From positions 310,001 to 374,000 of the forward strand of contig NZ_RHFG01000002.1 of assembly GCF_004745485.1 (NCBI RefSeq): DNA of 64,000 nt, given 5' to 3'. Each line of letters starts with the position of its first letter. Within the stretch, counting starts at the first letter, position 1. The DNA is from Brevibacterium sp. S22. GTDB taxonomy: Bacteria > Actinomycetota > Actinomycetes > Actinomycetales > Brevibacteriaceae. The notes beneath the pieces were generated by a model. The model ran no database searches. It saw only the letters and a program-made list of their open reading frames with translations, and was not told the origin of the DNA. The position numbers and the translations under genes are program-made. Below are positions 1-8,551 of the stretch, piece after piece.

Positions 1-255
1 GGTGACGACGGCGTGCTCGCCGCCGTCGGCGTCCTTGGCGACTCCGCTGTACTGGGAGAAGCCGGTTCCCTCGAGCTGCGACGAGGTGATCTTGAACTGA
101 GTGCCGGAGATGGCGAACGAGACCGGGACTGCGCCCTGAGCCACCCCGCCCATGAGCATGGCTGAGACGACGCCGGTGGGAATCGCGACCATCGCGATGC
201 GGCCGGCGTGAGATGAACAGAGCCTGCGGACCAGGCTGGGATTGCGGAACTTCAT
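1..255 (-). CDS. DUF6230 family protein, N-terminal part (runs off the window)
   Basis: The minus-strand frame opens at an ATG (255-253) preceded by an AAGGAGG ribosome site and stays open for 85 codons to the window edge. The protein starts with a basic stretch, then one hydrophobic segment (about residues 17-40), then 'VPVSFAISGTQFKITSSQLE', 'GTGFSQYSG' and a 'KDADGGEHAVVT' region. This order matches the actinobacterial DUF6230 family, small proteins with one N-terminal membrane segment and an extracytoplasmic body. The family has no established function. In streptomycetes it usually sits beside a DUF6114 gene, which would lie outside this window to the left. The C-terminal half is missing, so the assignment rests on the N-terminus only. 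Confidence 0.7.
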   Translation of the reverse strand, partial: MKFRNPSLVRRLCSSHAGRIAMVAIPTGVVSAMLMGGVAQGAVPVSFAISGTQFKITSSQLEGTGFSQYSGVAKDADGGEHAVVT

Positions 256-594
256 TGATCCTCCTTGATCACCGACGGCATGGTCGGCATCAGCGTGTGA
301 CGTAAGTTACTGCGGGGTGTTACTAGACAGTATCGCGGGTGAAGTTTGAGCGTCAACAGCTTCTGCTGTCGTCGCCTTCGAGGGCGAGCGTTCGGGCGCC
401 TGTACCGCCAGATCCAAAGTTGCCCTGTCGGATTCTGCAGTTCGTCATCCATCCAGGTCAGATGGTGTATTCGGGGCCTCTGGGAAGGTGGTCTGTCCCG
501 CTTCCGGCGCCCCGGCCGCGCTGGCGATGATGGCGAAATCCCAGTGGGGTCCGCTCGTGAACAAAACTTTCAAAACTCAGCGACGGCCGCATGT
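256..594. other. Intergenic region upstream of the DUF6230 gene
   Basis: This 339-base gap lies between the DUF6230 start and the LysR stop. The part next to the DUF6230 gene (about 295-345) is relatively AT-rich and holds GATACTGT and TAGTAA elements on the minus strand that could serve as a -10 region. Short frames cross the gap, but none has a ribosome site or a recognisable product. I see no repeat, RNA gene or convincing terminator. Confidence 0.4.
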
Positions 595-1512
595 TCAGAG
601 CGCGGCGAACTCAGCGGCGAGAGCTGCACGCAGGGCGATGATCCGCGGAGTCCGGGCGCTGCCGCGGCGAATCGCCGTCGAGACGCGCCTGCTCGCAGGT
701 TCGGGCAGTCTGCTCGTCGTGATCGCGACAGGATCGATGCCCGTGCTTGCCGCGGCGGCCCGCAGCGACATGCGCGGAACCAGCGCCGAAGCGAGGCCGA
801 GAGAGACGAGGCGGACGAGCAGGACGATATCGGAGGACTCGGTGTGCACCACGGGTTCGAAGCCTGCTCGCCGGCATTCGGCGCGCGACCAGTGCCCGGC
901 ACGGGTGTCGGCTGGCTCCATGGCCCAGACGTGGTGGGCGCACGCGGCGAGGCCCGGTGACGCGGCATCGGCACCGCTGGTGTCGGCAGTGATGAGGCAG
1001 AGTTCGTCGTCGCCGAGCACCTCGGTCTCGACTCCCTCGCCACGGCGGGCGGGTCGCGACGGATAGTCCTCTTGGAGGACGAGGTCGAAATCTCGGGCGA
1101 GCAGCGCCGGGACGGCATCCTCGGTGCGGATATGCGTCGTGATGACCGTGAGGTCGGGATGATCCTCGGCCAGTCGGGCGAGAGCGCCGGGCACGATCGT
1201 GTGCAGGGCCGTCTGGAAGGCGGCGATGCGAACCGTGCCGCCCACTCGATGTCGAACCTCGGCGATCTCGGCCTCCGCGGCCTCGAGTTCGCGCAGGACC
1301 GCCTCGGTGCGGGTGACGAGGATCTGTGCTTCCTCGGTCAGGCGGACTCCGCGCCCCACGCGCTCGAGCAGGACCGCGCCGGCCTCGGATTCGAGGAGCT
1401 TGAGCTGGTGGGAGACCGAGGACGGGTCCTGGCCCAGAGCGGAAGCGGCGGCGGCCAGGCTGCCGCGCGCTGCGACCTCCCGCAGCAGACGGAGCCGTCT
1501 GAGACTGAACAT
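595..1512 (-). CDS. LysR-family transcriptional regulator
   Basis: A 305-residue LysR-type regulator. The start is placed at the internal ATG (1512-1510) because GGAGG lies 7 bases upstream and the helix-turn-helix begins at once ('MFSLRRLRLLREVAARGSLA'). A longer frame reaching 1584 adds 24 unlikely residues. Residues 1-60 form the winged helix ('AAASALGQDPSSVSHQLKLL'); the rest is the periplasmic-binding-protein-like effector domain. It is divergent from the M20 amidohydrolase at 1634 with 121 bases between them, the standard arrangement for a LysR protein controlling its neighbour. The effector is unknown; the amidohydrolase substrate or product is the obvious candidate. Confidence 0.9.
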   Translation of the reverse strand: MFSLRRLRLLREVAARGSLAAAASALGQDPSSVSHQLKLLESEAGAVLLERVGRGVRLTEEAQILVTRTEAVLRELEAAEAEIAEVRHRVGGTVRIAAFQTALHTIVPGALARLAEDHPDLTVITTHIRTEDAVPALLARDFDLVLQEDYPSRPARRGEGVETEVLGDDELCLITADTSGADAASPGLAACAHHVWAMEPADTRAGHWSRAECRRAGFEPVVHTESSDIVLLVRLVSLGLASALVPRMSLRAAAASTGIDPVAITTSRLPEPASRRVSTAIRRGSARTPRIIALRAALAAEFAAL

Positions 1513-1534
1513 CGTGCCTCCAGCGCGCTGTGAA

Positions 1535-1587
1535 TCATGAGAAAAGTTCATGAGTGATGATGAGAGTAATTCTATCGATCTCATGAG
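1535..1587. promoter_or_regulatory. Three TCATGAG boxes between lysR and the M20 gene
   Basis: TCATGAG occurs at 1535-1541, 1548-1554 and 1581-1587 in the 121-base divergent gap. The inner TCATGA is self-complementary, so the boxes also work as inverted repeats. They are the best candidates for the binding site of the adjacent LysR regulator. Inference from position and repetition only. Confidence 0.45.
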
Positions 1588-1633
1588 TGTGTGTTCGTAG
1601 GCTCGTCAGCAGAGACTCGAGAAAGGACGCTCA

Positions 1634-2911
1634 ATGACCCTTACCACTGCGAACACGGGCCCAGACCTCCAGATCGACGGAGACCGACTGTGGGCCGACC
1701 TCATTGACCTCGCCGCGATCGGTGCCTTCGACGACGAGGCGACCGGCCTGGTCGGAGTCGACCGGCAGTCGCTGACCGATGCGGACCGGTCAGGCCGCGA
1801 ACTGCTCATCTCCTGGATGGAGGAGCTGGGGCTTGAGATCACGATCGACGAGATGGGGACGATCTTCGGACGCCGTGAAGGTCAGGACCCCGAACTCGCG
1901 CCGGTGCTCATCGGCTCGCACATCGACACCGTGGCCACCGCCGGAGCCTTCGACGGATGCCTCGGAGTGCTCGGAGGACTGGCCGTCCTCCGTTCCCTCG
2001 CCGAGGCGGGGCTGCGTCCGCGCCGTCCCATCGTCGTCGCCGCGTGGACCGAAGAGGAGGGGGTGCGCTTCGGCACCGATATGCTCGGATCCGCCGTCGC
2101 GGCGGGGCGGTTGAGCCTCGACTATGCCTATGGACTCACTGACGCCGCGGGCGCCAGGCTCGGAGACGAACTGATGCGCATCGGATTCAGAGGAGACCGC
2201 CCGGTCCGCCTCGAACCGCCGCACGCCTATCTCGAATGCCATATCGAGCAGGGCCCCGTGCTGGCTCAGGAGGACCGCCCCATCGGCATCGTCACCGGAG
2301 TGCAGTCGATCTCCTGGCAGAAGGTCACCCTCCACGGACGTGCCGCCCATGCGGGAACCACTCCGACCGAACTGCGCATCGACGCCGGTCTGGCCGCGGC
2401 GCAGATCATCATCGAGGTCCGTCGCATGGTCGACTCCGGCAGGTACGGGCGGCTGCGGGCGACGGTCGGGCACATCGAAGCCTCACCCGGGCTGCCGAGC
2501 GTCGTGCCCGATCGGGCCGAGATCACCGTCGATCTGCGCAACCCCGATGATGCGGACATGGCCCGCGCCGAGGCGGATCTCGCCGCCTTCCTCGGCACCC
2601 TTTCCGACAGTCAGCCCGGTCTGCGGGTCGAGACCGCACAGATGGCTCGGACGAAAGCGGTTCCCTTCGCCGAGGAGGTCCAGGACGCTCTCGAGACCGC
2701 TGCGAAGGAACGCGGATACGATTCGATGCGACTGATGTCCGGGGCCGGTCACGATGCGCAGGAGATGGCGGCGATCGCTCCGGCGGCCATGGTCTTCGTC
2801 CGCGGTCAGCATCAGGGGATCAGCCACAACCCCCGCGAATACTCGACTCCCGAGGACTGCCGCGCGGGAGTCGAAGTCCTCGCCTCAGCAGTGAGAGAGC
2901 TGAGCGCCTGA
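1634..2911 (+). CDS. M20-family Zn-dependent amidohydrolase (allantoate / N-carbamoyl-amino-acid hydrolase type)
   Basis: A 425-residue enzyme of the hydantoinase/carbamoylase branch of the M20 metallohydrolases, which hydrolyse N-carbamoyl amino acids, allantoate or ureidoglycolate-like compounds in the cytoplasm. Metal-site motifs are visible: 'IGSHIDTVATAGAFDG' (His and Asp ligands), 'AAWTEEEGVRF' (catalytic Glu pair), 'YLECHIEQGPVL' and, near the end, 'GAGHDAQEMA'. The central dimerisation domain contains 'HGRAAHAGTTP'. The length is normal. An AGAAAGGACG ribosome site precedes the ATG. The gene is divergent from a LysR regulator and convergent with an AbgT-type transporter, so it probably acts on an imported amide. 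The exact substrate cannot be read from sequence. Confidence 0.88.
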   Translation: MTLTTANTGPDLQIDGDRLWADLIDLAAIGAFDDEATGLVGVDRQSLTDADRSGRELLISWMEELGLEITIDEMGTIFGRREGQDPELAPVLIGSHIDTVATAGAFDGCLGVLGGLAVLRSLAEAGLRPRRPIVVAAWTEEEGVRFGTDMLGSAVAAGRLSLDYAYGLTDAAGARLGDELMRIGFRGDRPVRLEPPHAYLECHIEQGPVLAQEDRPIGIVTGVQSISWQKVTLHGRAAHAGTTPTELRIDAGLAAAQIIIEVRRMVDSGRYGRLRATVGHIEASPGLPSVVPDRAEITVDLRNPDDADMARAEADLAAFLGTLSDSQPGLRVETAQMARTKAVPFAEEVQDALETAAKERGYDSMRLMSGAGHDAQEMAAIAPAAMVFVRGQHQGISHNPREYSTPEDCRAGVEVLASAVRELSA

Positions 2912-2952
2912 AATACCCCGGTGCTGCTTGACGCCGAAGGTGACGGGCATGG

Positions 2953-4497
2953 TCAGCGGACCGGAGCGTCCGGCCCGAGCGGAATGCCCAGACCCCACCA
3001 CAGGAAGAACAGCAGGCTCCAGCTGATCGTCATGCATATGGCCAACGGCAGGGTGTGCGAGGCGAGCGTGCCGATGCCGGCGTTCTTCTGATACTTCTGC
3101 ATGAAGCCGAGCGCGAGGATGAAGTACGGACTCATCGGAGTGATCGACGTCGAACCGGAATCGGCGATGCGGAAGATCGCCTGCGAGGTCTCCGGCGGCA
3201 CCTCGAGGAGCATGAGCAGCGGCACGATGACCGGAGCCATGATCGCCCACATCGCCGAACCGGAGGTGATGAGCACGTTGACGACGGAGAGCAGGAGCAG
3301 GACGAGGATGAACACCACCCAGGTCGGCAGACCGAGACCGGTGAAGAGTTCGGACACGGACACCGAGACGAGCATGCCGATGTTCGTCCATTCGAAGTAT
3401 TCGAGGAACTGGGCGATGGCGAAGAAGAGGACGAGGACCCCGGAGATGGACGCGAGCCCCTGACCCATGAGCTTCGGGACGTCTGACCAGGTCTCGATCT
3501 CGCCGACGCGGAAGCCGTAGACGATGCCGCCGATGCCGAAGAGCATGGCGATGAGGAAGGCGATTCCGGTGAGGAAGGGGGATTCGCCGAAGGGGCCGTC
3601 GCCGCGCAGCGGTGCGCCCTCGGGAACGACGAGGACGACGATGGCGATGACCGCGGCGATGACGGCGAACATGGCCAGGCGCAGGGCCTTCCGCTCCTTG
3701 TCGGAGATGACGAGGTCTTCGTATTCGGCATCCGGGTCAGGTTCGAGGTTGTCGCGTTTCATGAGCACGAGCTCGGTGACGATGGTGATGACGACGGCCA
3801 GCAGAATGGAGCTGGCGATGTTGAAGTACCAGTTGCCGATCGGGGTGACGATGTAGTCGGGGTCGATGATGTTCGCCGCGGCGGTCGTGATGCCCGCGAA
3901 GATCGCGTCATTGGGAGTCGGGATCGGGCTGGCATCGTAGCCGGAGGCGATCGAGGTGTAGGCGACGATGACGCCGAGGACGGGGGAGCGGCCCACGGCC
4001 TTGAACACCATGCCGCCGAGTGGGACGAGGATGACATAGGCCGCCGCCGAGGCGACGTGCGAGACGGTGCCCATGAACGCGACCGTGAACACGATGAGTC
4101 CGGCCGGGACGCGGGCGATCGAAACCTTCATCGCCGTCGACAGCAGGCCTGTGCGCTCGGCCAGAGCCACACCCATGATGACGACCATGATCGTGATCAG
4201 CGGCGGGAACGACTCATAGGCGTCGAGAGCGGTGCTCACGGCCATCGCGACGCCCTCGCCGCTGAGCAGATTGTTCACCGGGGTCCAGTCCCCGGTGCCG
4301 GGATCCTCGACTCCTGCACCGGCGAAGGAGAGGACGAGGCTGCATACGGCGAGGATCGCCGCGAGGATCCAGAACAGCCAGAAGGGGTTCGGCAGCTTGT
4401 TGCCGACGACTTCGATGACGTTGAGGGCGCGGATGACCAGCGGCAGCTTCTCCTGCTCCGGCGTCTGCGCGGTGTCGGTGGTCTGGGTCGGTTTCAT
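2953..4497 (-). CDS. AbgT-family transporter
   Basis: A 514-residue polytopic membrane protein of the AbgT family, whose founding member imports p-aminobenzoyl-glutamate; other members export sulfonamides. About a dozen hydrophobic segments are visible, with family-typical stretches 'AAYVILVPLGGMVFKAVGRSP', 'GYDASPIPTPNDAIFAGI' and 'SGSAMWAIMAPVIVPLLMLL'. The start at 4497 is chosen because AGGAG precedes it and the protein then begins with a short polar leader followed by 'NPFWLFWILAAIL'. It lies 221 bases downstream of, and on the same strand as, the creatininase-family gene. That suggests uptake of an amide hydrolysed by the creatininase-family enzyme or the M20 enzyme. The cargo is inferred, not shown. 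Confidence 0.88.
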   Translation of the reverse strand: MKPTQTTDTAQTPEQEKLPLVIRALNVIEVVGNKLPNPFWLFWILAAILAVCSLVLSFAGAGVEDPGTGDWTPVNNLLSGEGVAMAVSTALDAYESFPPLITIMVVIMGVALAERTGLLSTAMKVSIARVPAGLIVFTVAFMGTVSHVASAAAYVILVPLGGMVFKAVGRSPVLGVIVAYTSIASGYDASPIPTPNDAIFAGITTAAANIIDPDYIVTPIGNWYFNIASSILLAVVITIVTELVLMKRDNLEPDPDAEYEDLVISDKERKALRLAMFAVIAAVIAIVVLVVPEGAPLRGDGPFGESPFLTGIAFLIAMLFGIGGIVYGFRVGEIETWSDVPKLMGQGLASISGVLVLFFAIAQFLEYFEWTNIGMLVSVSVSELFTGLGLPTWVVFILVLLLLSVVNVLITSGSAMWAIMAPVIVPLLMLLEVPPETSQAIFRIADSGSTSITPMSPYFILALGFMQKYQKNAGIGTLASHTLPLAICMTISWSLLFFLWWGLGIPLGPDAPVR

Positions 4498-4718
4498 GTG
4501 AGCTCCTGAGAGTCCAGGCGGATGGATCCGGATGGAATCCGATCGGAGGAGGACGGTCGATCGGAGGTTTCGTGCGGACGTTTCGTGCGGGGGTTTCAAC
4601 TAGGGCTCGGGCCGGATTTTCGGGCAGAGTCCACCGCGGCCCGGTGATTCCGGCGCTGGAATCGGGTGATGGTGCGGTGGGGTGTTCGGCCCGGCGGCCG
4701 GTCAGTGGGAAACGGCTG

Positions 4719-5531
4719 TCACAGTCTCTGCAGCTCCTGACAGTAGGAGACGAGTTCGGAGACGACCTCGCCGAGGATGTCCTCCCCGGCCGCGGCCGTG
4801 GCGGTCCGTGGATCGCCGAGCACGCCGTTGGCGGCGTAGCGGTCGAACGTCACCGCTGTTGACGGTGATTTCGTTCGCGAGAGCCGGGCGCGGGGCTCGA
4901 GATCATCGAGTCGGGTGGCGCCGGGTCTGAGACGTTTGGTGTCGACGAGGTCGGCGTCGATCGCGAGCATCTGGGACGTCTCTGACTCTCCGCAGTGGCC
5001 GCTGACTTCGGTGCGCGGCAGCTCGGCGGTCGACTTCGCGGCCAGCGCCGAGATCGGGGCGTAGGCGAAGACGAACTCGGGGTGGGTGGCGAGCAGAGAC
5101 TGCTGGACCACACCGAGCGCGGCGAGGTTGCCTCCGTGGCCGGTGATGACGAGGAGTCTGTCGAATCCGGCATCGGCGAGCTGTGTCGCGATCGAGGTGA
5201 CGAGATCGATGAACAGCTGCGGGCCGACGTTGATCGTGCCGGGCAGGAACCGGTGATGCGGCGAGACGCCGTAGTCGATGCTCGGCAGGACGAAGGCGTT
5301 GCCGGCCTGTCCCTGATCGCCATCGGTGAGTTCGTCGACGACAGCGCGGGCGACGTGGTCGGCGCGGATGTTGTCGGTGCCCAGAGGCAGTCCGTCGCCG
5401 TGCTGTTCGCAGGCGCCGACGGGCAGGATGAGCAGGCTGCCGCGCTCCTTCGCGAGCTCGACCTCGAGTGAGGTGAGTTCGGCGTAGTCGCGGATATGCG
5501 GACGGATCTCGGTGATCGTCGGACGGGTCAT
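4719..5531 (-). CDS. Creatininase-family amidohydrolase
   Basis: A 270-residue metal-dependent amidohydrolase of the creatininase superfamily. The metal and catalytic set is present: Glu42 and His44 in 'GACEQHGDGLPLGTD', Asp53, His132 in 'TGHGGN', and Glu182 in 'HCGESETS'. Superfamily members open creatinine to creatine but also hydrolyse formamides and cyclic amides. The 'LPLGTD/GHGGN' subgroup seen here is not the Pseudomonas creatininase sequence type, so creatinine itself is only a possibility. It is attractive because a clear creatinase lies at 37437. The ATG overlaps the stop of the upstream GntR gene by 4 bases (ATGA), so the two are translationally coupled. Transporter and regulator neighbours suggest a dedicated catabolic operon. 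Confidence 0.85.
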   Translation of the reverse strand: MTRPTITEIRPHIRDYAELTSLEVELAKERGSLLILPVGACEQHGDGLPLGTDNIRADHVARAVVDELTDGDQGQAGNAFVLPSIDYGVSPHHRFLPGTINVGPQLFIDLVTSIATQLADAGFDRLLVITGHGGNLAALGVVQQSLLATHPEFVFAYAPISALAAKSTAELPRTEVSGHCGESETSQMLAIDADLVDTKRLRPGATRLDDLEPRARLSRTKSPSTAVTFDRYAANGVLGDPRTATAAAGEDILGEVVSELVSYCQELQRL

Positions 5532-6223
5532 CGTCGTGATCCTTCCGTGGGGTCGGTGTCGTCGGCCCAGTCGGCGAGGACGGCGGTCTTGATCGCCTCC
5601 AGATGCTTGCGGGTGCGGTGAGAGGCTTCGAAGCCGTCGCCGCGGCGGATGGCATCGAGGATGTCGGCGTGTTCGTCGTGATCGCGCAGTCGGTCGTAGC
5701 TCGTGCGTGCGGCCTGCTGGGTCCGGGAGTGGATGGCCAGCAGGGACACGAGCATCTCGTGCAGGGCCCGATTGCCCGAAGCTCTGGCGAGTTCGACGTG
5801 GAAGTGTCCTGCCGGGACCGCGGTCTTGACTTGGAGGGCATTGTCGAGCGCGGATTCCATCGAGTTCACGGCATCGGCGTCCTGGACGTTCGCTGCGAGT
5901 TCGGCGATGCCGGGTTCGATGGCGATGCGGGCGTCGAGGAGCTCGATGGCCGCGGCGAGGTCGACGGGCACATAGTGCGGATTGTCGAGGATGCGGCGGT
6001 TGATCGCCTCGCGGACGTAGGTGCCCGAACCGTGCTTGAGTTCGACCGAGCCGGTGGCCTCGAGGCGACGCAGCGCCTCGCGGACGGTGGGGACGGTGAC
6101 CTCGAAGCGGGAGGCGAGGACCTTGGCCGAGGGCAGGCTCTGCCCGGGTTGGAGGTTCTCGGTGCGGATGGTCTCGACGATTTCGCGGGTGAGGCGTTCG
6201 ACGAGTCCGATGGAAGCTGGCAT
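5528..6223 (-). CDS. GntR-family (FadR/FCD-type) regulator
   Basis: A 231-residue regulator. The N-terminal winged helix ('LASRFEVTVPTVREALRRLE', roughly residues 40-65) is typical of GntR. It is followed by an all-helical FCD ligand-binding domain ('DARIAIEPGIAELAA', 'HFHVELARASGNRAL'). The start at 6223 has AAGGAG about 8 bases upstream; the in-frame ATG at 6238 lacks one. It is the first gene of the GntR-creatininase-family set and overlaps the next start by 4 bases, so it probably controls its own operon. FCD regulators often bind small carboxylates; the ligand here is unknown. Confidence 0.9.
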   Translation of the reverse strand: MPASIGLVERLTREIVETIRTENLQPGQSLPSAKVLASRFEVTVPTVREALRRLEATGSVELKHGSGTYVREAINRRILDNPHYVPVDLAAAIELLDARIAIEPGIAELAANVQDADAVNSMESALDNALQVKTAVPAGHFHVELARASGNRALHEMLVSLLAIHSRTQQAARTSYDRLRDHDEHADILDAIRRGDGFEASHRTRKHLEAIKTAVLADWADDTDPTEGSRR

Positions 6224-6244
6224 GGCACTCTCCTTCAAGTGTTT

Positions 6245-6261
6245 AAGTCATCTAATCACTT
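6245..6261. promoter_or_regulatory. Candidate GntR operator upstream of the GntR-creatininase operon
   Basis: AAGTCATCTAATCACTT lies just upstream of the GntR ribosome site. It begins with the same AAGTCATC half found in the palindrome upstream of the esterase gene (7479-7496), so one regulator could bind both. The outer AAGTG at 6237-6241 pairs with CACTT at 6257-6261. Inference from similarity of two sites. Confidence 0.35.
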
Positions 6262-6320
6262 CAGTGGCGGATGTGTCAATGGTCACTTTTGGGTCAGTTT
6301 CTGGGCGACGCCTCGGGCGC

Positions 6321-7433
6321 TCATTTCTGTGCCGGCCCCTCGGTCGCGCCCGGATGGCTGCGGAAGAAGTCCCAGACTGTGTCGGTGGCCGAGAAGTGCT
6401 CTGTGACGTATCCGCCGCCGCTGTAGACGACCTCACCGGGCCAGACATGCCCGCCGTCGGCGACGGAATAGAGCTCGACGTCGGCCGACTTTCCTGAGTT
6501 CTCTGAGCTCTCTGATTTCCCGGCCTGCCCGTCGCACTTCTTCCAGCGGGTGCGGGTGACGTCTTCGCCCTTCTTGCCGACATTGCGTTCGGTCATCACT
6601 CGGCAGCCGGCTGCCTCGGCCCAGGGCTGGATCCATTCGCGCACGCCGGGATAGGTCTCGCCCTGGCGCTCGCCTCCGTCGTAGTGCATCGTCTCGTCTC
6701 CGGTGCCGTGGATGGCGAGGACGGGAGTCGGCGTCTTGTCGTCGCAGTCCTCGGTCGCCTGCGGGTAGTAGGCGCCGGCGACGGGGGCGAAGGCGGAAAA
6801 GCGATCGCGCAGGTGGCAGGCGAGCACGGAGACCATTCCGCCGCCGTTCGACTTGCCGGTGGCGAAGACGCGATTGAGGTCGATGCAGTGTTCGGACTCG
6901 ATCGAATCGAGCAGATCGGCAACGAAGGCGACGTCATCGGCGCCGCTGGCGTATGGAGCGCCCTGCCAGGATCGCTTGCCGTCTTCGAGGTCGCCGTCGG
7001 GGAAGACGGTGATCGCCGGCAGGGTCGGCAGGCCCGTATAGTTCTGGAACTCGGCGCCGTCTGAGCCGTTGCCGTGGAACCCGAGGACGAGCGGCAGCGG
7101 AGTCGAGGCGTCGTAGTCGCGGGGGATGTTGATCCGATAGCTGCGTTCTTCGCCGTCCGAGGTGATCGTCCGTTCGTCGTTGCCCGGGGTCTGCTCGGTG
7201 CCGCAGCCGGCCGATGGTGCGGCGGTCATCGTCGTGCCCGCCGGCGTCGTCCCGCCTGATGTCTGAGCGGCCCCCGACGACTGGGTGGCACTGTTCGTGG
7301 GAGCGGCTTCGATGCGGGAGGTCTGCCCTGCGTCCGAGACTCCCGTCGCAGGCCCGGCGGTTCCCGTCAGCAATGTGAGGCTTGCGGTGGCTGCGAGAAG
7401 GGCAGTTGTGATGCGTTTCGTCGTCGATGACAT
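6321..7433 (-). CDS. Secreted PHB-depolymerase / feruloyl-esterase-like alpha/beta hydrolase
   Basis: A 370-residue exported esterase of the LpqC/polyhydroxybutyrate-depolymerase family (esterase CE1-like). Residues 1-31 form a signal peptide ('KRITTALLAATASLTLLTGT'). A Ser/Thr/Ala/Gly-rich linker follows to about residue 75, then the catalytic domain. Visible elements: the oxyanion region 'LVLGFHGNGSDG', the nucleophile Ser195 in 'ATGKSNGGGM', the acid Asp in 'LAIHGTGDE' and the His in 'DGGHVWPG'. The start at 7433 is chosen for the AGAGGA ribosome site and the signal peptide that follows. It probably hydrolyses polyester or aromatic ester substrates outside the cell; the substrate is not determinable. 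A 97-base gap separates it from the GntR gene downstream. Confidence 0.85.
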   Translation of the reverse strand: MSSTTKRITTALLAATASLTLLTGTAGPATGVSDAGQTSRIEAAPTNSATQSSGAAQTSGGTTPAGTTMTAAPSAGCGTEQTPGNDERTITSDGEERSYRINIPRDYDASTPLPLVLGFHGNGSDGAEFQNYTGLPTLPAITVFPDGDLEDGKRSWQGAPYASGADDVAFVADLLDSIESEHCIDLNRVFATGKSNGGGMVSVLACHLRDRFSAFAPVAGAYYPQATEDCDDKTPTPVLAIHGTGDETMHYDGGERQGETYPGVREWIQPWAEAAGCRVMTERNVGKKGEDVTRTRWKKCDGQAGKSESSENSGKSADVELYSVADGGHVWPGEVVYSGGGYVTEHFSATDTVWDFFRSHPGATEGPAQK

Positions 7434-7480
7434 CCTCAGTCCTCTGATCGTCGGTGATCGTGATGGGGACTCTAACACAA

Positions 7481-7493
7481 GTCATCAGATGAC
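7481..7493. promoter_or_regulatory. Palindrome GTCATC-A-GATGAC upstream of the esterase gene
   Basis: A perfect 13-base inverted repeat lies 47 bases upstream of the esterase start. It is embedded in AAGTCATC..GATGACCTT, which resembles the site upstream of the GntR gene at 6245-6261. It is a plausible operator; the regulator is not proven. Confidence 0.4.
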
Positions 7494-7611
7494 CTTAAGA
7501 GTTGAGTATTGTGGGCGGACCTGGAAACCGTCTATGGGGTGATTCGGTCGAGTGCTCGCGCGTGCTCATACGCTGTGGGTCTGTGGCTGAGCTTTTCAGT
7601 GTTTCCGCAGC

Positions 7612-8271
7612 TCAGGCGCTGTGCGGTGAGTTCTCTGCGATCGTCGACCAGTTCGCCTGCGTCAGTCCGACCGCACGGGCGTGGTCTCCGGCACGGGCGG
7701 CGGCGATGATCTCGAGGTGCTGTTCGGGCGAGGCCGAACCCTTCATCGACTCGAAGTGGAGGAACTCGGCCCGGCGCAGATTGGCCGTGACGACCTCGAG
7801 GTGGTCGGGGATGAGACGATTTCCGCTGCGGAGAAGCGCCACTTCGTGGAAGTCGTCATCGGCGGCGATTGCTGAGTCGATGTCGTTCGATGTCAGTGCA
7901 CTGCGCAGCCGTTCGTTCGCCTGCTCCATCTCCACGAGGTCGTCTTCTGTGAAGTGGGGGAAGGCGAGGCTCATTGCGAGGGCGTGCAGCTGGGCCGCGA
8001 TCTGACGGGCGTGGACGATGGCGTCGGGATTCTCCGGTGCGACCCGGGTCATTCGTCCAGGCTGCGCGATGACGAGGCCTGCCTGCGCCAAACGCTGCAG
8101 AGCCTCCCTCACCGGAGTCCGCGAAACCTGCAGCCACGCCCCGAGCTCCTGATCGCGCAGCTGTTCACCGGGCGCGAGTTGGCCGCGGACGATGGCATCG
8201 CGGATCGAGACGTAGACGTCGTCGCGGAGCAGGGTGCGGTGCGCTACCGGTGAATCCGTGGGGATCGGCAT
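7612..8271 (-). CDS. GntR-family (FCD-type) regulator, divergent from acdS
   Basis: A 219-residue regulator with an N-terminal winged helix ('LGAWLQVSRTPVREALQRLAQAGLV', residues about 40-65) and a C-terminal FCD domain ('DFHEVALLRSGNRLI', 'EQHLEIIAAARAGDHARAV'). The start at 8271 follows an AAAGGG site; longer frames read into a non-conserved, Arg-rich leader. It is divergent from the ACC deaminase gene, and a perfect 16-base palindrome sits between them. It therefore likely controls acdS in response to ACC, D-amino acids or a related compound. Most characterised acdS regulators are Lrp-type (AcdR), so a GntR partner would be an alternative solution. Confidence 0.9.
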   Translation of the reverse strand: MPIPTDSPVAHRTLLRDDVYVSIRDAIVRGQLAPGEQLRDQELGAWLQVSRTPVREALQRLAQAGLVIAQPGRMTRVAPENPDAIVHARQIAAQLHALAMSLAFPHFTEDDLVEMEQANERLRSALTSNDIDSAIAADDDFHEVALLRSGNRLIPDHLEVVTANLRRAEFLHFESMKGSASPEQHLEIIAAARAGDHARAVGLTQANWSTIAENSPHSA

Positions 8272-8388
8272 GCTCGGCCCTTTCGTTCGTAGGCGACGTT
8301 CTCTTGGTCTCAGACCTCTTGTTCTCGGACGACGCTGTCGTCGGGGTTTTCTTTCGAGTGGTCTTCGCCCATTGTAGGCGCGACCGGA

Positions 8389-8404
8389 ATGCAATATATT
8401 GCAT
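8389..8404. promoter_or_regulatory. Perfect 16-base palindrome ATGCAATATATTGCAT
   Basis: It sits in the GntR/acdS divergent gap, 118 bases from the GntR start and 148 from the acdS start. It is strikingly AT-rich within GC-rich surroundings, and GntR/FCD operators have this form. It is the strongest operator candidate for the adjacent regulator. Confidence 0.6.
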
Positions 8405-8551
8405 ATTGCGACATGTGGTCCGTGCCGCCGCGCGATCGGTGGACTCCGCATCGCCGAGACCGCGCCCGCGCCACAGCAGAACTGCGCGCACAGCAACACC
8501 GTGAGTACCGCACTACCGCAAGCCCCGCACCCCGAGAGAACAGAGGACACG

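Noticed and set aside
339-1066. Overlapping plus-strand frames opposite the LysR gene
   Set aside because: Shadows of the LysR gene, with no ribosome site or domain.
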